A stretch of DNA of 64,000 nt from Lepeophtheirus salmonis (GCF_016086655.4 NC_052132.2:16060805-16124804); one strand, 5' to 3'. Counted from the stretch's first letter, positions 43,796-55,879 are shown. Made by a program: numbers and translations. The notes: generated by a model not told the origin, from the sequence alone.

Positions 43796-44460
43796 TAATG
43801 ACTGCTATTAAAATTGCTTAATTCTCTTTAAATTTTTTTCTTTTGTACAAAAGGATATAGTTTTTTATGGTCCTTTAATTGGTTACATGGAGTTGCACTG
43901 ATTAAGTATAAGTAAACGTTATAGTATTACAATTACTCCAACTAACCTAGGAATCTTTTTGAAGTCCATATACATAAATTATATTTTTTCTCTAGTAATC
44001 TCCTGGGTACGAACTTACGCACATTGAGCCCAAGAGAATAATTTCTCTCGAGCGCGTTGTCCATGAGCTATGACAATTCCTTCTTTTTCTCACGTCTAAG
44101 AGGGGGAGGGGGGAGTTGAAGTTTGATTTTATCAATTTGACCATTTCTCCTTTTTTTTCTTCTTATTATTAATTTAAAATATAATCAATAAATGTTAGAA
44201 CATCAAAAACTTTACATATATTTGGCTCCACCCCTGAAATAATCTGATTTTTTTTTCTAGGCCTAACGGCATAGCTTTATTTACAATACATATTTTTATC
44301 ATTTTATATACTAACATAGGTTACAATTTATAAAACAAATTTAAGAGCATATATCAATAGATATTTCAAATTAAACCAATGTAAAACAATTAAAAAATTG
44401 TAACAAATTTTTTTGAATCATTTATAAGAGGAAACAAAAATAAAATAAGTCATTTGAGTT
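43796..44460. other. AT-rich DNA between two retroelement remnants
   Basis: A G-rich strip at 44101-44115 and poly-T runs only. If the Gypsy-like element had a 3' LTR it should lie here, but no TG...CA repeat pair was recognised. Confidence 0.4.
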
Positions 44461-46190
44461 CTTTAACACTTTGCTATACAATATATAGAGGGGATAACAT
44501 CTTGTAGGTTTATGCCTCCTTGGGCCCTTTTCGCATGTATAATGTACTCTGCCTTTGTTAAGATGGCGTTAATAAAATATTCTCCTTTTGCAAAATAATA
44601 GCCTAAAAGCTCATCACGCCCTGCCTTGACTTTAAATATATCAAACAAAAGCTGTGAAACTTTCGCATACAGATGCTTCAACATCTCACTTTTCCAAAAG
44701 AGATGATCACTAAATAGATTGTAAAAAGCATAAAAGCATTTTTCAGCCGTTTACAAATATTTGTATTTTATAGCTTTAATGATACTGGCCACCTTACTTT
44801 TTATTTCTCCCCTCTCCAGGTACACAAGAAAAGGAGACATGGTTGACTTTTTAAAACATCTTTTAATTTCAGAAGTAGATATCAAAGAAGCTCACATCCA
44901 GAAGGGTACTAACGGTCCTTGGACACCTATAAATTTTTCCAATTTTGCACGATAATTTTTTTTCGCTTCTTGAGATTGTTTCCACTTCCGTGTGACTCAG
45001 ACGTTTTTTTGAGGGGTAGCTCCCAACCAAGAGATAACTCCAACATTTGGGTCATATTTCTCACTTCTTTGCATAGATCTTTTTCAGCTTAGAATAGGAA
45101 GCGAGTAATTTATACATTCTCACATAACTGGCGCAAGGATTTTCTAACAAATAAAAATATTTTTCCTCTAGGAAAGTCTTGAGAGGTTCGCACCTTAACT
45201 TTTCAATGTCCCACATATTCCTTATGAAATAAAAATTCAAAACCTTTCACATCTTTGAGATACTCAATACAGTTAAACCTCGTGTATTTATTCGTTCGTG
45301 CAGCCTCTCATATGAAATATTCTTCTTTTTCTTTTGCTGGAAGAAGGAAAACTCTATTTAATTTAATTTTTTTATTGTTCTCTCATGATTTGGAGTGACC
45401 TTCATTAGGTGGATTATTGTTGGGATAATGTAAATGTTTCATGTTTTAATCATGTCCCACATATTTCGGTGCATGCCAATGAAAAATGAGCAAGGCTCTC
45501 CAATTCGTCCGACAATTTCTGCTTTATTTAAATGGCAGCCTAAATTTCTCACCTAAGATCCAAGAAGTTTAATTTCCGTTGAAGTCCAGAGACTTTGCCA
45601 GCCTTTTCCTATAATATTTTCATAAGAACTCAGTATTTATGTCTTTCCATGATTAATATTTTATCCCAATATATATGAAATATCTCTTAGAATTACCAGA
45701 ACCCTTTTTATTAATCTGATAATATCCAATGTTTTTCCACTTAAAACCGATCGTCAGCATAACAGAGACATTTTTGATAGGTTGGAATGGATTAGAAGTC
45801 TATTATTTTGTTGTCCTTCTGAATGTCTGGTACAATTTTGTCAATACCTATGATGACCTCTACCTATTAATGTGCGGTAATTTTTCAGTTGTCCAAGGCT
45901 TTTGCTTATCTTTGGAATTAGAACTATCCGTTCATCCGATGCAAATTCTGGAAAATATCCTAGCGACATCACCTTTTCATAAAAAAAGAGCAAAACTGGA
46001 ATTGAAAGGTTATGATAACTTTTTATAAAATTCAAATTTAAAGTCAGACTGTCGTGGGGATTTATTAATCTTGGCATTTTTTATGGCATTCTTAATTTCT
46101 TTGCATGTCTAATATTTATCTACTTGTTTTTTTAAACGTTGTTAAACCTAAGCTTCTCTACTTCAAAACACTTTCCAAATTGTGAGGCTG
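44461..46190 (-). mobile_element. LINE ORF2 remnant, minus strand
   Basis: At the N-terminal side (about 46140-45840) the minus strand reads EIKNAIKNAKINKSPRQSDF and FYEKVMSLGYFPEFASDERI then VLIPK and QLKNYR, the blocks around the first reverse transcriptase motifs of an L1-like LINE. At the 3' side (44700-44461) it reads LFWKSEMLKHLYAKVSQLLF and GYYFAKGEYFINAILTKAEY, IIHAKRAQGGINLQDVI, typical of ORF2 C-terminal ends after the HLFWxC segment. The centre is too decayed to read. The similarity in kind to the 19.2-kb LINE suggests a related lineage. Confidence 0.65.
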
Positions 46191-47791
46191 ACTAGGTTCA
46201 TTTTCAAATTTCTTTTTTTTTTAGCAAACTGGCAGATAGTATTATGTTCATTTATTATAAAAAATATAATTGATTGATTCTTTCTTGCGTTTAAGAGCCC
46301 TTTAGTCGCTAGAGACTAAAGTACTCCCTGGCTTATCACATCGTATTAAAAAAAATGGAGCTGTCATTTTTATTCTTCAGAGAACATTTAAGCATTGAGT
46401 AACTACGATTGATTGTACACAAGACAAACGGAGAGTAACACTGATTAGGATTTTTCTATATTATTAATGCATAGTTTTTCCGCTTGTCGACGCCTAATAA
46501 CTCCGAGAAACGCCGGGTACAACCGTTAGTAATAAAGTAAATATAATCATTGGTACTTTGGGTGCAAAAACGTGGATTTCTTTTTTCCTATCTGATTACT
46601 TATTAAAGTAAAAAAATCATCAAAAGGGCAACGATGATTGTAGTGTAGAATAAAGTTATATATATGAGTATACTCAAAGCATTTACATATACAGATGCTA
46701 AATATATAAAAATTATTCTCTAACATATATGTATAAGCACTCAACCCAATTTATAAATGGACTATCTACAATACTTTTAGACTGTCAAACTTTTTTTTTG
46801 GCTATAACCATAAAGAGTTATTCCTCTCTTATTAGATTGATGTTCAAATACGAAATGAGGGAGAAATACTTGAGATGAATAACATTATTGATAATTTTAA
46901 ACTGCAAATCAAAACACACAAAATTATAGCTCTCTTGAAAAATGGGGGAGTTATCGAGTTGTGAGCATCTAACACAATAGTTTACTAGAACTACACATTT
47001 AATAATTTATTATTAAGTCGCTATTATAAAAATGCCTCACTCTCTAGATCCAAATCCCCAAATAGAATGGCCATGAGGGGGAAAAATCACATAATAAAAT
47101 AATCCAACCAAAATTAAGTAACATACCCATTTCCTTCCCTTGCAAATTGGAATTGGGAAGGCAACGAAAAAAAAATCAGTGGAATTTGAGTCTATTAAGA
47201 AGAAACAGGATTCAGAAGCACACCCTCCCCTCAGAGGAAAGGTATCCAAAGAGCCTGACAGCTGACGATTTAAATGATAATTCACTATGATTTTTGAATA
47301 TAATACACCTCTCTTTCTTCCCCATAACTGCTATAAAAACTACTCCCCAGATTTAATCATTAGGGATGGGAAAATTGTCAAAATCCTCGTGTCTGTAAAT
47401 CAAAACAAAAATCATATGTTGGCAACGTTGATAGACAACATATTTGCTGACCTATACACCCATAAAAGCTTTAGTACTCCTTGCTAGTTAATACTTCTTA
47501 TAACACAAATCTTGCAAGTTACTAATTTATACTTTTTTTAAGTAGGTGCTCACAAAGATTTCCACTACTTTCACATCCTTAGTCATCATATATAAATATG
47601 ATAAGTAATTAGTTGAATTTAAACACCTTTGAGATTTGAAAATTATGTCCTTCTTTAATTTAGTATTACCATACAACAATTTTTTTCACTTTAGCTCTGA
47701 GATTAATCCAAGTAGAGCTATTATTGGACTTAAATTGTCAATCTATTAGTTAAATATATGAATTTTATTTTGAAGAACCATTTATTTGCAG
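46191..47791. other. AT-rich DNA; possible second Helitron end at 46511-46530
   Basis: At 46511-46530 CGCCGGGTACAACCGTTAGT shares CGCCGGGTA and TAGTAATA with the possible Helitron end at 7191. Its hairpin (CGG...CCG) is weaker and it ends TTAGT instead of CTAGT. A minus-strand frame at 47037-47285 has no recognised motif. Nothing else was seen. Confidence 0.35.
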
Positions 47792-48106
47792 TCAAAAAGA
47801 AATGAAAAATGGTTCTCTATAGATATTTCAGACTTGAATAAAGGCCTGACAATAAACGCTTCTATAACTTTTTTTAATGCATACCCTATGATTTTTTGCG
47901 AGGTCTTAGAAAGCGAATTGATAGAGGTACTTAATCCCTTTACAGAAGAAGTGTTTTCTTATTGGTTCGATCCGAAAAAAAAAAAAAAACTCTTAATGTA
48001 TCCAATATTTCAGTGTTTCAACGAAAAACCAACCCTCTGTAATCGTTGTTCTGCAACTGAGCAATCCCTCTACAACTTTAGTTGCATACTGCGAATAAAC
48101 TTTTGA
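47792..48106 (+). other. Unidentified coding-like segment, exon-like
   Basis: A frame of 104 codons follows a good acceptor (tttatttgcag|TC) and runs without a stop to TGA at 48104-48106. The composition is protein-like: WFSIDISDLNKGLTINASIT, NAYPMIFCEVLESELIEVLN, TEEVFSYWFDP, a poly-Lys tract encoded by A-rich slippage-prone DNA, then NEKPTLCNRCSATEQSLYNF with a Cys-x2-Cys. No good donor was found near the end. I do not recognise the family. It could be a terminal exon of a host gene or a piece of an uncommon transposon. A copy of repeat family D starts about 200 bp downstream. Confidence 0.4.
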
Positions 48107-48299
48107 GTCAATCCATAATAGTGCTGTAATCACATTTGTATTATTGAGACTGGATTTTTAAATTTAGGGGTGGGGGCGGGGGATGACGGCAGTGACTATG
48201 GGCGACTCACAATTTTTAATATCTTAAAATATGTAAAATACTATTAACTATTAAAGAAGTTTATAATTTAAGGACTAAGTTTTATATTAATAAACACTG

Positions 48300-48560
48300 T
48301 ATATAGTAATGCAACTCAGGGGCTTCACACATAGATAAAACTATTTTTAAATTAACTTCATTTTCAGTTATTTACTACTTTCAAGATTTCATGACAATCT
48401 ATTCTTTAGGTTGTGATTTATTGTACTAAGTGTGATGCATCTTTTGTTATTGCCAAAACAATGGATTAAGAACAAATCCATGTTTTAATTTTACACTGCT
48501 TCTGGATAAAGCACGCTAAGCAATGGCTTGAAAAGCTCTGCTCCATAAAACGAGAAAAAA
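48300..48560 (+). repeat. Dispersed repeat family D, copy 2
   Basis: Shares 'tcattttcagtta.tact.tt', 'catgacaatctattctttag', 'tgatgcatcttttgttattg', and a 'ttt.acactgctt.tgg' tail with the copy at 51150-51335, and the central block with 32255-32365. Stops in every frame. Confidence 0.65.
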
Positions 48561-48895
48561 AATTATAATAATTTAAAAAAACAAAACAATTTTGAGCGGG
48601 AAAAAAATGTGTTCTCTTTGTTAAGACTGGGACATTGAAACCCGAGTGTTATATTATACACCAATACAGTGTAAAGAAATAAGGAGCATAATATACACGA
48701 AGAACTGTAAAAAATAAATAAAATCACGCGGGCGTTTTGTTCAACTCATAATAATAAGAAAAAAAAGGATATACTCTAAAACAAAATAAATGTGGCTCGA
48801 GGAAATAACTTCAATTATTGAGAGAGTGGCTACGTGTGAGTGTACTTATGAAAAACAGAGAGTAATACCAAGGATTTATTGAAGAGTCCTCTTAG

Positions 48896-49050
48896 TTATT
48901 GGGACCGGTCCTTAGGACGGTCAGTACTAGAACTGATTAAAAAAAAGAAGAAATATAGTTGATTTTGGTCTTTAAGAACCGAACTTTATAAGTTTTCGGA
49001 CTGAAATGTAGAACTAAACTGGACGTGGCCGAGATTGAACTGGACAGAAA
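48896..49050 (+). repeat. Dispersed GGACC-rich repeat, diverged copy
   Basis: Reads 'tgggaccggtccttaggacg', 'gtcagtactagaactgatt', 'ggtctttaagaaccgaactt', 'aactggacgtggccgagatt'. The order matches 29561-29690, although this copy is longer. Confidence 0.6.
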
Positions 49051-49410
49051 TACAAATTCCTCAAGAACGAGTGATCCAAAACTACTGGATACTACCACGA
49101 GGGATCAATAAACAACTATTGAACACACATAAAGGGACTTTACTGTTATAATTTTAATTTTACAACTCTATTCGAATATTTTTTTAAAGTATGTATGTGT
49201 ATATGCAAATAAATTTGCAAGGCTATACTTAAAATACAATTCTTCAAGCCTTTACTTGTAAGAATTAAAATGTAAATGTACAAAAAGTGTTTTATCTTGA
49301 CTGATGAATGGTTTAAATATGTAAAGTTAATAACATTTTACTCACAAAATGAGTTTTACATAAACCAATAAAGTTACTTTATGAACGCATAGATATGTAC
49401 AATAAATGCA

Positions 49411-49893
49411 CATGCTATGTTAAAATGAAGATATAAGTAAAGTATTAACATTGTTTATGGCTTTATTTTTAAATTCTCCTCAGTCTATGTACTACATAGT
49501 AAAAATAAACGGCTTAAAACAGATACTCTTAAATTAACAAAAACAGAAGTTAAGTAGCTGATGGGTAGGGTAGTAAATCTTCAATTCTCATTAATGACGG
49601 AGAATAACGCTGATGAGTTATTAGTGGAGGTGTATAAAATATGTCCTAGAAAGTGGGAGGGGATTTTTCTAGTTGGTAGCATTATAATAATTTTTTATTT
49701 TCAAAAGTTTCTATCTTATTATTTAATTATTGTAGAGAGAACATAAAAGTATAAAGTAATAAATAGTGCACCTGTTTAAAAATTATCAGGGTGTTATTTG
49801 AGTTATTATTTTCAACAGGAGATAACATCTAAGTATTGAGTTACTACATTTAATGTTAATACTTTACTTATATCTTCATTTTAGCATAGCATG
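49411..49893. mobile_element. 483-bp fold-back unit with 42-bp inverted ends
   Basis: Left arm 49411-49452 and right arm 49852-49893 are reverse complements at 41 of 42 positions (left arm begins CATGCTATGTTAAAATGAAG, and the right arm ends GCATG). The match stops abruptly at both edges. The 399-bp interior carries a copy of repeat family C (49594-49760). This is the structure of a non-autonomous DNA transposon or fold-back element. Its right edge joins the coding sequence of a mariner fragment, as if it had inserted there. Confidence 0.75.
49594..49760 (+). repeat. Dispersed repeat family C, copy 2
   Basis: Reads 'aatgacggagaataacgctg' then 'atgagttattagtggaggtg' then 'tataaaata', matching 28261-28318. 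It also has 'gagagaacataaaagtataa' near 49734, shared with 62036-62053. It lies inside the fold-back unit. Confidence 0.7.
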
Positions 49894-50370
49894 TGGACGG
49901 TCAATTCTGAGTGGTACATCACAATTTGTTTGCCTGAAGTCTCCGGAGAAATTGGAAAAGCGAACAGGAGAAGACGAATAATTGTTCTCCATGACAATGC
50001 GAGCTCTAGGCTCAAACATAGGCTCAAGCCCTGACTTAGTACCGAATGACTTCTTTTCATTTCCGGCACATCAAGAAAAAAATGCGTGGTCAACGATTTT
50101 CTGACAATTTTTGATGGGCCAAAACTTTGAACAACAATAAAACCACTTTTGATGGCATTTTCATCCAGATTTTATATAGCAGCCCGACTTGGTACCGAAT
50201 GACTTCTTTTCCTTTCCGGCACATCAAGTCCAGCTGAAAAAATGAAACGTGGTCAACGATTTTGATTTTTGGTTTCGACAATTGATTTTAAACGCATGAA
50301 AAAGTGTATAAATCATTTTTGCTGGAGAATATTTTTTTTTTTGAACAACAATAAAACCACTTTTGATGAT
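49885..50370 (+). pseudogene. Mariner transposase C-terminal half with internal duplication
   Basis: The plus strand reads MWTVNSEWYITICLPEVSGE, GKANRRRRIIVLHDNASS with the second catalytic Asp of a DD34D mariner, then a deletion, DLVPNDFFSFPAHQ (the SPDLAPNDFFLFP motif; last catalytic Asp kept), MRGQRFSDN, and near the end FKRMKKCINH followed by GEYF-like text. A ~150-210-bp block is present twice: 'gtaccgaatgacttctttt' at 50040 and 50193, and 'gaacaacaataaaaccactt' at 50129 and 50343. The ORF is also broken by stops and frameshifts. It is inactive. Confidence 0.75.
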
Positions 50371-51149
50371 ACAGGAAAAATAATCGCATCCCCAAATTAA
50401 AAGTACGATAAATAAAACTTATGTAAAAGTATTTTTTATGATTATTAAAATATTTTAATTGATTCTGCATCTACATTTCCATTTTTAACTTACAAAGACA
50501 ATAATAACTTATAATATAGAAAAATAATATATTTTTGATGAGATGTTTTATGATTTCAAATATATTATTGACTTCAATTAATTGGCACAAAATTTACCCC
50601 CCTGATCATTCCCTTAAGTAATCCATCAATATCCTTAAAGTAATAGTACACTAATGAATTTACCTATATTGTGTTGACTCACAAGGAACATACTAATGTA
50701 TAAATATATATTTCTAAAACTATTGTTTTCTGTGCATTATACCATTTTCGAAAGGATTCATGTTGAATAATAATGATTTTATTACCATCATTTTGGGATG
50801 ATTGATCATTCATTAAATTGAAATACGAGTATTCTTTCTCTTTCGTGAGACTATTGAGAATTAAGCTTGAGTTTTCTTTAACGTTGTAAAAATGTATGTA
50901 GAAAATATGAATTTTATGCTTCGTCAGATAATATATTAAAAGATGGTCATTTGTGCACAGTAGAGTGTCTACTTTTTAGATTTTTGGTAAAATACAATTA
51001 AAATTTATTTAAAGTTTAAGAACTAAATTGGACAGTGAATAGTATAATCATGATAAAAGTCATTAATGTTTAAATATTTTTATTGAAATGAGCTGAAAAA
51101 TCCCTGGCTTTTTCACACAGATGATGCATTTTTTAAACTCATATCATTT
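50371..51149. other. AT-rich DNA, no recognised gene
   Basis: Nothing recognised. The start of repeat family D may extend back to about 51005 ('aagtttaagaactaaattgg'). Confidence 0.4.
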
Positions 51150-51335
51150 TCAGTTAGTACTTTTATTCAAAAGACATTTGACAATATCTTCTTTAGTTTA
51201 TGGATATTATGCAAAGATACTTTTGTTATTTCCAGAAAATAATATGGATCAAAAACAATTTTGGGTTTTAAGTTTACATTGCTTTTTGATGGGCAAAAAG
51301 CACTATTCTAGGTGTGTAAAGCTTGAAAAGTGTAA
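51150..51335 (+). repeat. Dispersed repeat family D, copy 3
   Basis: The most open of the three copies: within a 109-codon frame (51121-51450) it reads RHLTISSLVYGYYAKILLLF and FWVLSLHCFLMGKKHYSRC. A 2-3-base deletion relative to the other two copies shifts the 'YYAKYDATFVI' wording. Its sequence similarity to 48300-48560 and 32255-32365 is clear. The protein family is not recognised. Confidence 0.55.
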
Positions 51336-51412
51336 TGATGACTCAGTTATCATAATTAGAGTATATTTGCTGTTGAGGAATTCAGCGTTTAATTTGGCAA
51401 CCGGTATAAGTC

Positions 51413-52349
51413 CTACCACATCCACATGTAAATTCCTCCAACGGCTTTGATCATAAATTTAAGGACCGGGTTAGTTGTTCGGTTGTTCTTGCAGACCAAA
51501 AACTTACCTCTAACAAACTCGACTCGGTCTGCGGAGTATACCACATTGATTATAAGATTGTCATTATGTTCTCTGCTGTTAAGCAGTTTGATCCATGTTC
51601 CAAGATATTGAACTATAGGGGACGGAAGTCCAGTCTTTACGATAACTGCAGTAGAGAGAGTTCTAAGATACTTGGGAAATGAAGATTTTATCATAGAGGC
51701 CCGTACTAATGTTTTGCCACAAAAGACAAACAGAGAGAAGACAAGGGTAAAATATCCTTCTGTTGGGTTTCTTGAAGAGTAATGTCATCTGTTCTATGAT
51801 GAAAGATAATTTTGAAAAATGAATTGGCTCCAAGTCTGGGGATACAAGTAGTTTGTTCAATGTACCCATGATGATTTCATAAGTCTCTTCATTATTCAAG
51901 AACTCTTTTGATCCTAAATATGCAGCAATATTGATTACTTTAGGTTACTGATTTGATGACATTAGCCTTTGTGGTAAGATAGTGGGTGACTTAACTATTG
52001 CTTAGTGTATGATGCCAATGAAAAATTTGAAAGGTAAGGTATTTTTGGATTTCAAGACTAGTCTTACTATTTTGATATTGTCCCTACCTTACGTCGATTC
52101 CAACTTAACAAGGGATAATTTGGAGGATTTAATTAGGATAAATTCCGACAGTAATATTTCAAGTATCAACTTATCATAAAGCTTGTGAATGGTTAACACC
52201 TCTTCTTCTACCAAACATTTCGAGACTTCCTGACGCTCTTTTTCGAGATGGAGTCGTAGGACCCTAGTGTATACTCCGGTGGGTCTGTCAAGAGTCGGAG
52301 GAGAGAAGAGGTAGAGCGGAAGGTTTGGCCACCCCTTAAGGCACAGCAT
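51413..52349 (-). pseudogene. Unidentified protein pseudogene
   Basis: From 52349 to 51663 one minus-strand frame is coding-like with only three interior stops (including 52089-52091), then a frameshift, and a second frame continues to 51413, giving about 310 codons in total. Readable parts: KGWPNLPLYLFSPPTLDRPT, VLRLHLEKERQEVSKCLVEE, KVINIAAYLGSKEFLNNEET, YEIIMGTLNKLL, HFSKLSFIIEQMTLLFKKPN, IVQYLGTWIKLLNSREHND and VRGKFLVCKNNRTTNPVLKF. I cannot name the family. The mix of helices, conserved aromatic and Cys residues and gentle decay suggests a once-real gene, either a host pseudogene or a transposase of an uncommon superfamily. A P-element/THAP9-type origin is a weak guess only. Confidence 0.5.
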
Positions 52350-53577
52350 CCTTTTTCAGTCTCCCGAAAAGTTAAGTAATTCAATTAAGTACATATATCA
52401 ATCCTTGAATTAGTTATATTCTATATTTTTCCTTAAAGTAACATTCTACATAGCCTTATACCAAAAGATAATACCTGTTTTCGAGCTTGTGCTCAGGAGA
52501 AGCATTTCGTGAAATGGAGGCTTAACAGTTTTGAACTCTAAGTAAATTTATATATTTTTGAATTCATTTTGAGATCCACTTTCTGTTTTGCAACAGCCCT
52601 CTCCCATTTGGATTCAATATCTAGATTTGTAGTCAAATTGAAACAGTAACATTTTCTTATAGTAAATATTATAACAAAAATAATGTCATTATTAAACGTC
52701 ATCACACATCACCCACCAGTACAGTGTTCAAAATCAAATGGGAGAAGACTGGAAGGTGAACTGAGACTCTAATCATATTTCGTCTCAACTCCCAAAGCTT
52801 ATGTGGAGGGAATGAAATCGCAAAACATATTGGATGGGATGACATTCAAAACACTTCAATGATGATTATTGTTAGATTAGGATCTTTAAAAAGGATGAGG
52901 ATTCTACGATCATTTTTGTTCTCGAATGTTTTGAGAGTAAACCTTTGATTTATGTGCCATTTTTGACCTGATTCAAAACTATATTACTTTTATATAATTC
53001 TTTTTATGAGAAGGCTTCACAGGTGGTTGGATGGATCTTTTTGGATGCTCTTTTATCACTCTGCTAGATTCATTGAATGAAGAAAAATTCTGGACTCTTA
53101 ACGAACAAAATAAACTATTGATTCTCCCAATCATTAATGTTAAATGTATAAATTTTTGGATTTTTCTCAATAAGAATATGTATCGGAAACCGATGAAACA
53201 CCTAGATGGAATTATATATGTTGTATTTTTTTTTTTAACAACTTAGTAACTTTTTAAAGAATCTTAATAAGTCTTGGATTTTCTGTAAGGCTCATTGATT
53301 TCGTAGAAGTTACGAATTATAGAATAAATAAATTCTCAAACTTATTTTGAATTAGATATTAAAATATTTTAAACCTAAAATAGTTTTTACTGAATAATTA
53401 TCTATTTTGTGCGTGTGCTGATACAACACCAACTCACACTTACCAACGTGGTTATTTCAGTTTGAGACATTCTTGTTCAATATTACATCAAATAGGATTG
53501 TTTTTATTGTTAGCTGGGTATTTTTGAAGGGAGTGGAAACCTCACAGACATAGTGGATGGAATTCATTTAGTTTCAA
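52350..53577. other. AT-rich DNA, no recognised gene
   Basis: Short frames at 52979-53246 on both strands overlap each other and show no motif. Nothing else was seen. Confidence 0.45.
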
Positions 53578-53660
53578 AGAAAAAATCGATGTAGATCAGT
53601 CTCATTTAAAATTTGGACATGATTGAAGCTATAAATGAATTGCTGATGACGTCATGTCAT
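53578..53660 (+). repeat. Dispersed repeat (partner of 5075-5160)
   Basis: Reads 'aaaaaatcgatgtagatcag', 'tctcatttaaaatttggaca', 'atgaattgctgatgacgtca', in the same order as the 5075 copy. Confidence 0.65.
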
Positions 53661-55195
53661 GTATAGAAGAATCAATAAAAAATTATCAATGTGTATTATA
53701 TATAGTGGCCAGAATATTATACATCTTGATGGTATGTTAAAAAAACCGAAAATTAACTGGGTACCCCTGACAATTTGAGTAATGTTGGGGGAGCAGTTTA
53801 ACTGGCATGACGCGTTATTATATAAGCTGTGATTATGCCTTAGAGAGTTGGAAAGAAAAGAAACACAAATCCAACTCTGTTTATAGAAAGAACATAGGAA
53901 AATAAAACACTCTGATGTATATCCTTAATTCAAATCTAAGTTCAACGAGGACTTCCCAGCAAATCATCATTGTTGTTCTACTTCTTTCAAAAGCATACAC
54001 AAAAGTTCAATCGAACTCCGTGGCTATTAATGGGGTATAGACCGGAATGGTTTGACTATGATATTAAATATCAACCCATAATTGTCTTCATCAAGCATGA
54101 ATAACTTGTCAAGTGTACAAATAAGATGAAAACGACACAGCGTGGATCATTGATGTTTTGTCTTATAATGGCAATGCTCTGAACAAAGGCATAGCGAGTT
54201 GATCCTTTAGATTTATCTATGAAATTCCAAGGCATCCACACGTTTTTATTTAACAATTTACATTGATATCATCAATAATGCAAGGGTTAATTGCTAAAAT
54301 TGTAAAATTATTGTAAAATTGTTATAATTATAATTGCAAGACTGTATTGGACATAATTGGATTCTATATTCTGAAGAGTACCAAATATAACTTTATTGAC
54401 ATCGCCGATAACAAAAAAATTTTAAACACGTAATTTAAATTTATATTCATGTCACATATTTACCAAAGTTTGATAATGAATAAAATTCTTTGTTTTACTA
54501 GTAAAACGTAGATCTTATGTTAATTTGATAGTTTATAATTTTTCTTTGTGCATCTTACACTAAAAAAATTTTCCTATATATATTTCCACCTTTTACATAT
54601 ATTTTCAAACAAATTTTTGACTTATGTTTCGTCAAATACATTCTTCATTGTACTTTCAAGTCCAATATCAGTCATTTTTCCATAGAAGAAAGTATAATAA
54701 GTATACATGAAAAAAAATTCATACTATCGTATTTTAAAATTATTTAATATTTCTATAATAGCATCTAAGGGGTAATTACGTTAGGCATTTGAGAGTAAAT
54801 ATATCTTTCTTGTATTAGAGGAAACTACAAACTTGAGAGTGATCCATGACTTCAATGATGTTTGGTTCTTAGATGGTTATGTTTGTGTTGCCCATATCTC
54901 ATTAATTTGGAAGGTATTTAATGATTACTAGTGTTTATGTATTAATTATAAGCAACATTTTTGCCTTCAATTTCAGAAACGAAAGACTGAAGTTTTTCCC
55001 AATGAAATTTAGCTGCCGAAAACTTTAAACCACATTTTCCAATTATGTGGTATATCACTTTTCTCGATCATAGTCTGGACAGAATAGCACCACTCTGTTC
55101 TGATTACTTCTAAAAATACAAACAATATCATCTCTAAAGTGAATATTTTTTTTAGAATTCAGGTGATCTAAAACAATTCACTCTTACGCCAAGCA
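53661..55195. other. AT-rich DNA, no recognised gene
   Basis: A minus-strand frame at 54071-54256 has no motif. Nothing else was seen. Confidence 0.45.
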
Positions 55196-55481
55196 CATCA
55201 ACTCAGTCAAAGAATATATTAATTTTATAGATGAAAATAAAGATGTAATCCAAAGAGAAACATATATTTTGAAGAATGAACTACTTTTGTCAGAAATATT
55301 GTTTATTCAAGACAATTTAAATCCTATCCAAGTCACCATTGAAGTATTTGAAAGAGAAATTGTCTTTACTCCCAAAGACAACAATTATAGAAAATATATA
55401 CCAATACACTACATACATTTGAAATTTTCAAAGCTAATGTCTTTACGCGATAAGGACGAACAAGGGATACATTACATTTAG
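55196..55481 (+). other. Unidentified coding-like frame
   Basis: About 94 codons are open to a TAG at 55479-55481, with mixed charged and hydrophobic composition: HINSVKEYINFIDENKDVIQ, RETYILKNELLLSEILFIQD, NLNPIQVTIEVFEREIVFTP. No start is obvious, no family is recognised and no splice sites are compelling. It may be a fragment of a mobile element protein. Confidence 0.3.
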
Positions 55482-55879
55482 AGAATTGGCATCTGAAACC
55501 ATCAATCACGATATAGAGTCCGGGAAGGTTTTCAGTGTGTATACTATTTTAAAATTATTTCTAACTTTATAAAAAAGTGATATACTATAAACTGCAGATA
55601 TTTTTATTTTTAAATCTAACTTGTAATTGATATTATGAATTAATGTAGCTGAGTTTTCTCTTGTTAGTCGATTTAAATCAGAAAATGAATTTAAGATATA
55701 AACACGTACGTAAAATTGACCAAATTTCCAGACAATTGTAACATAACATTCAGATCCAATCCTATAAATCCCTATAACCCTGATAAAAAGCCAACACGAT
55801 TTTTGGCACAATGATAACCCTAAATATGTATAACATGTCGCCAAAGTTTCATATTCATAACAGTAGGGAATTTTTTCTA

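Noticed and set aside
49881..50470. Three consecutive minus-strand open frames
   Set aside because: They are antisense to the mariner coding sequence at 49885-50370 or lie in AT-rich DNA.
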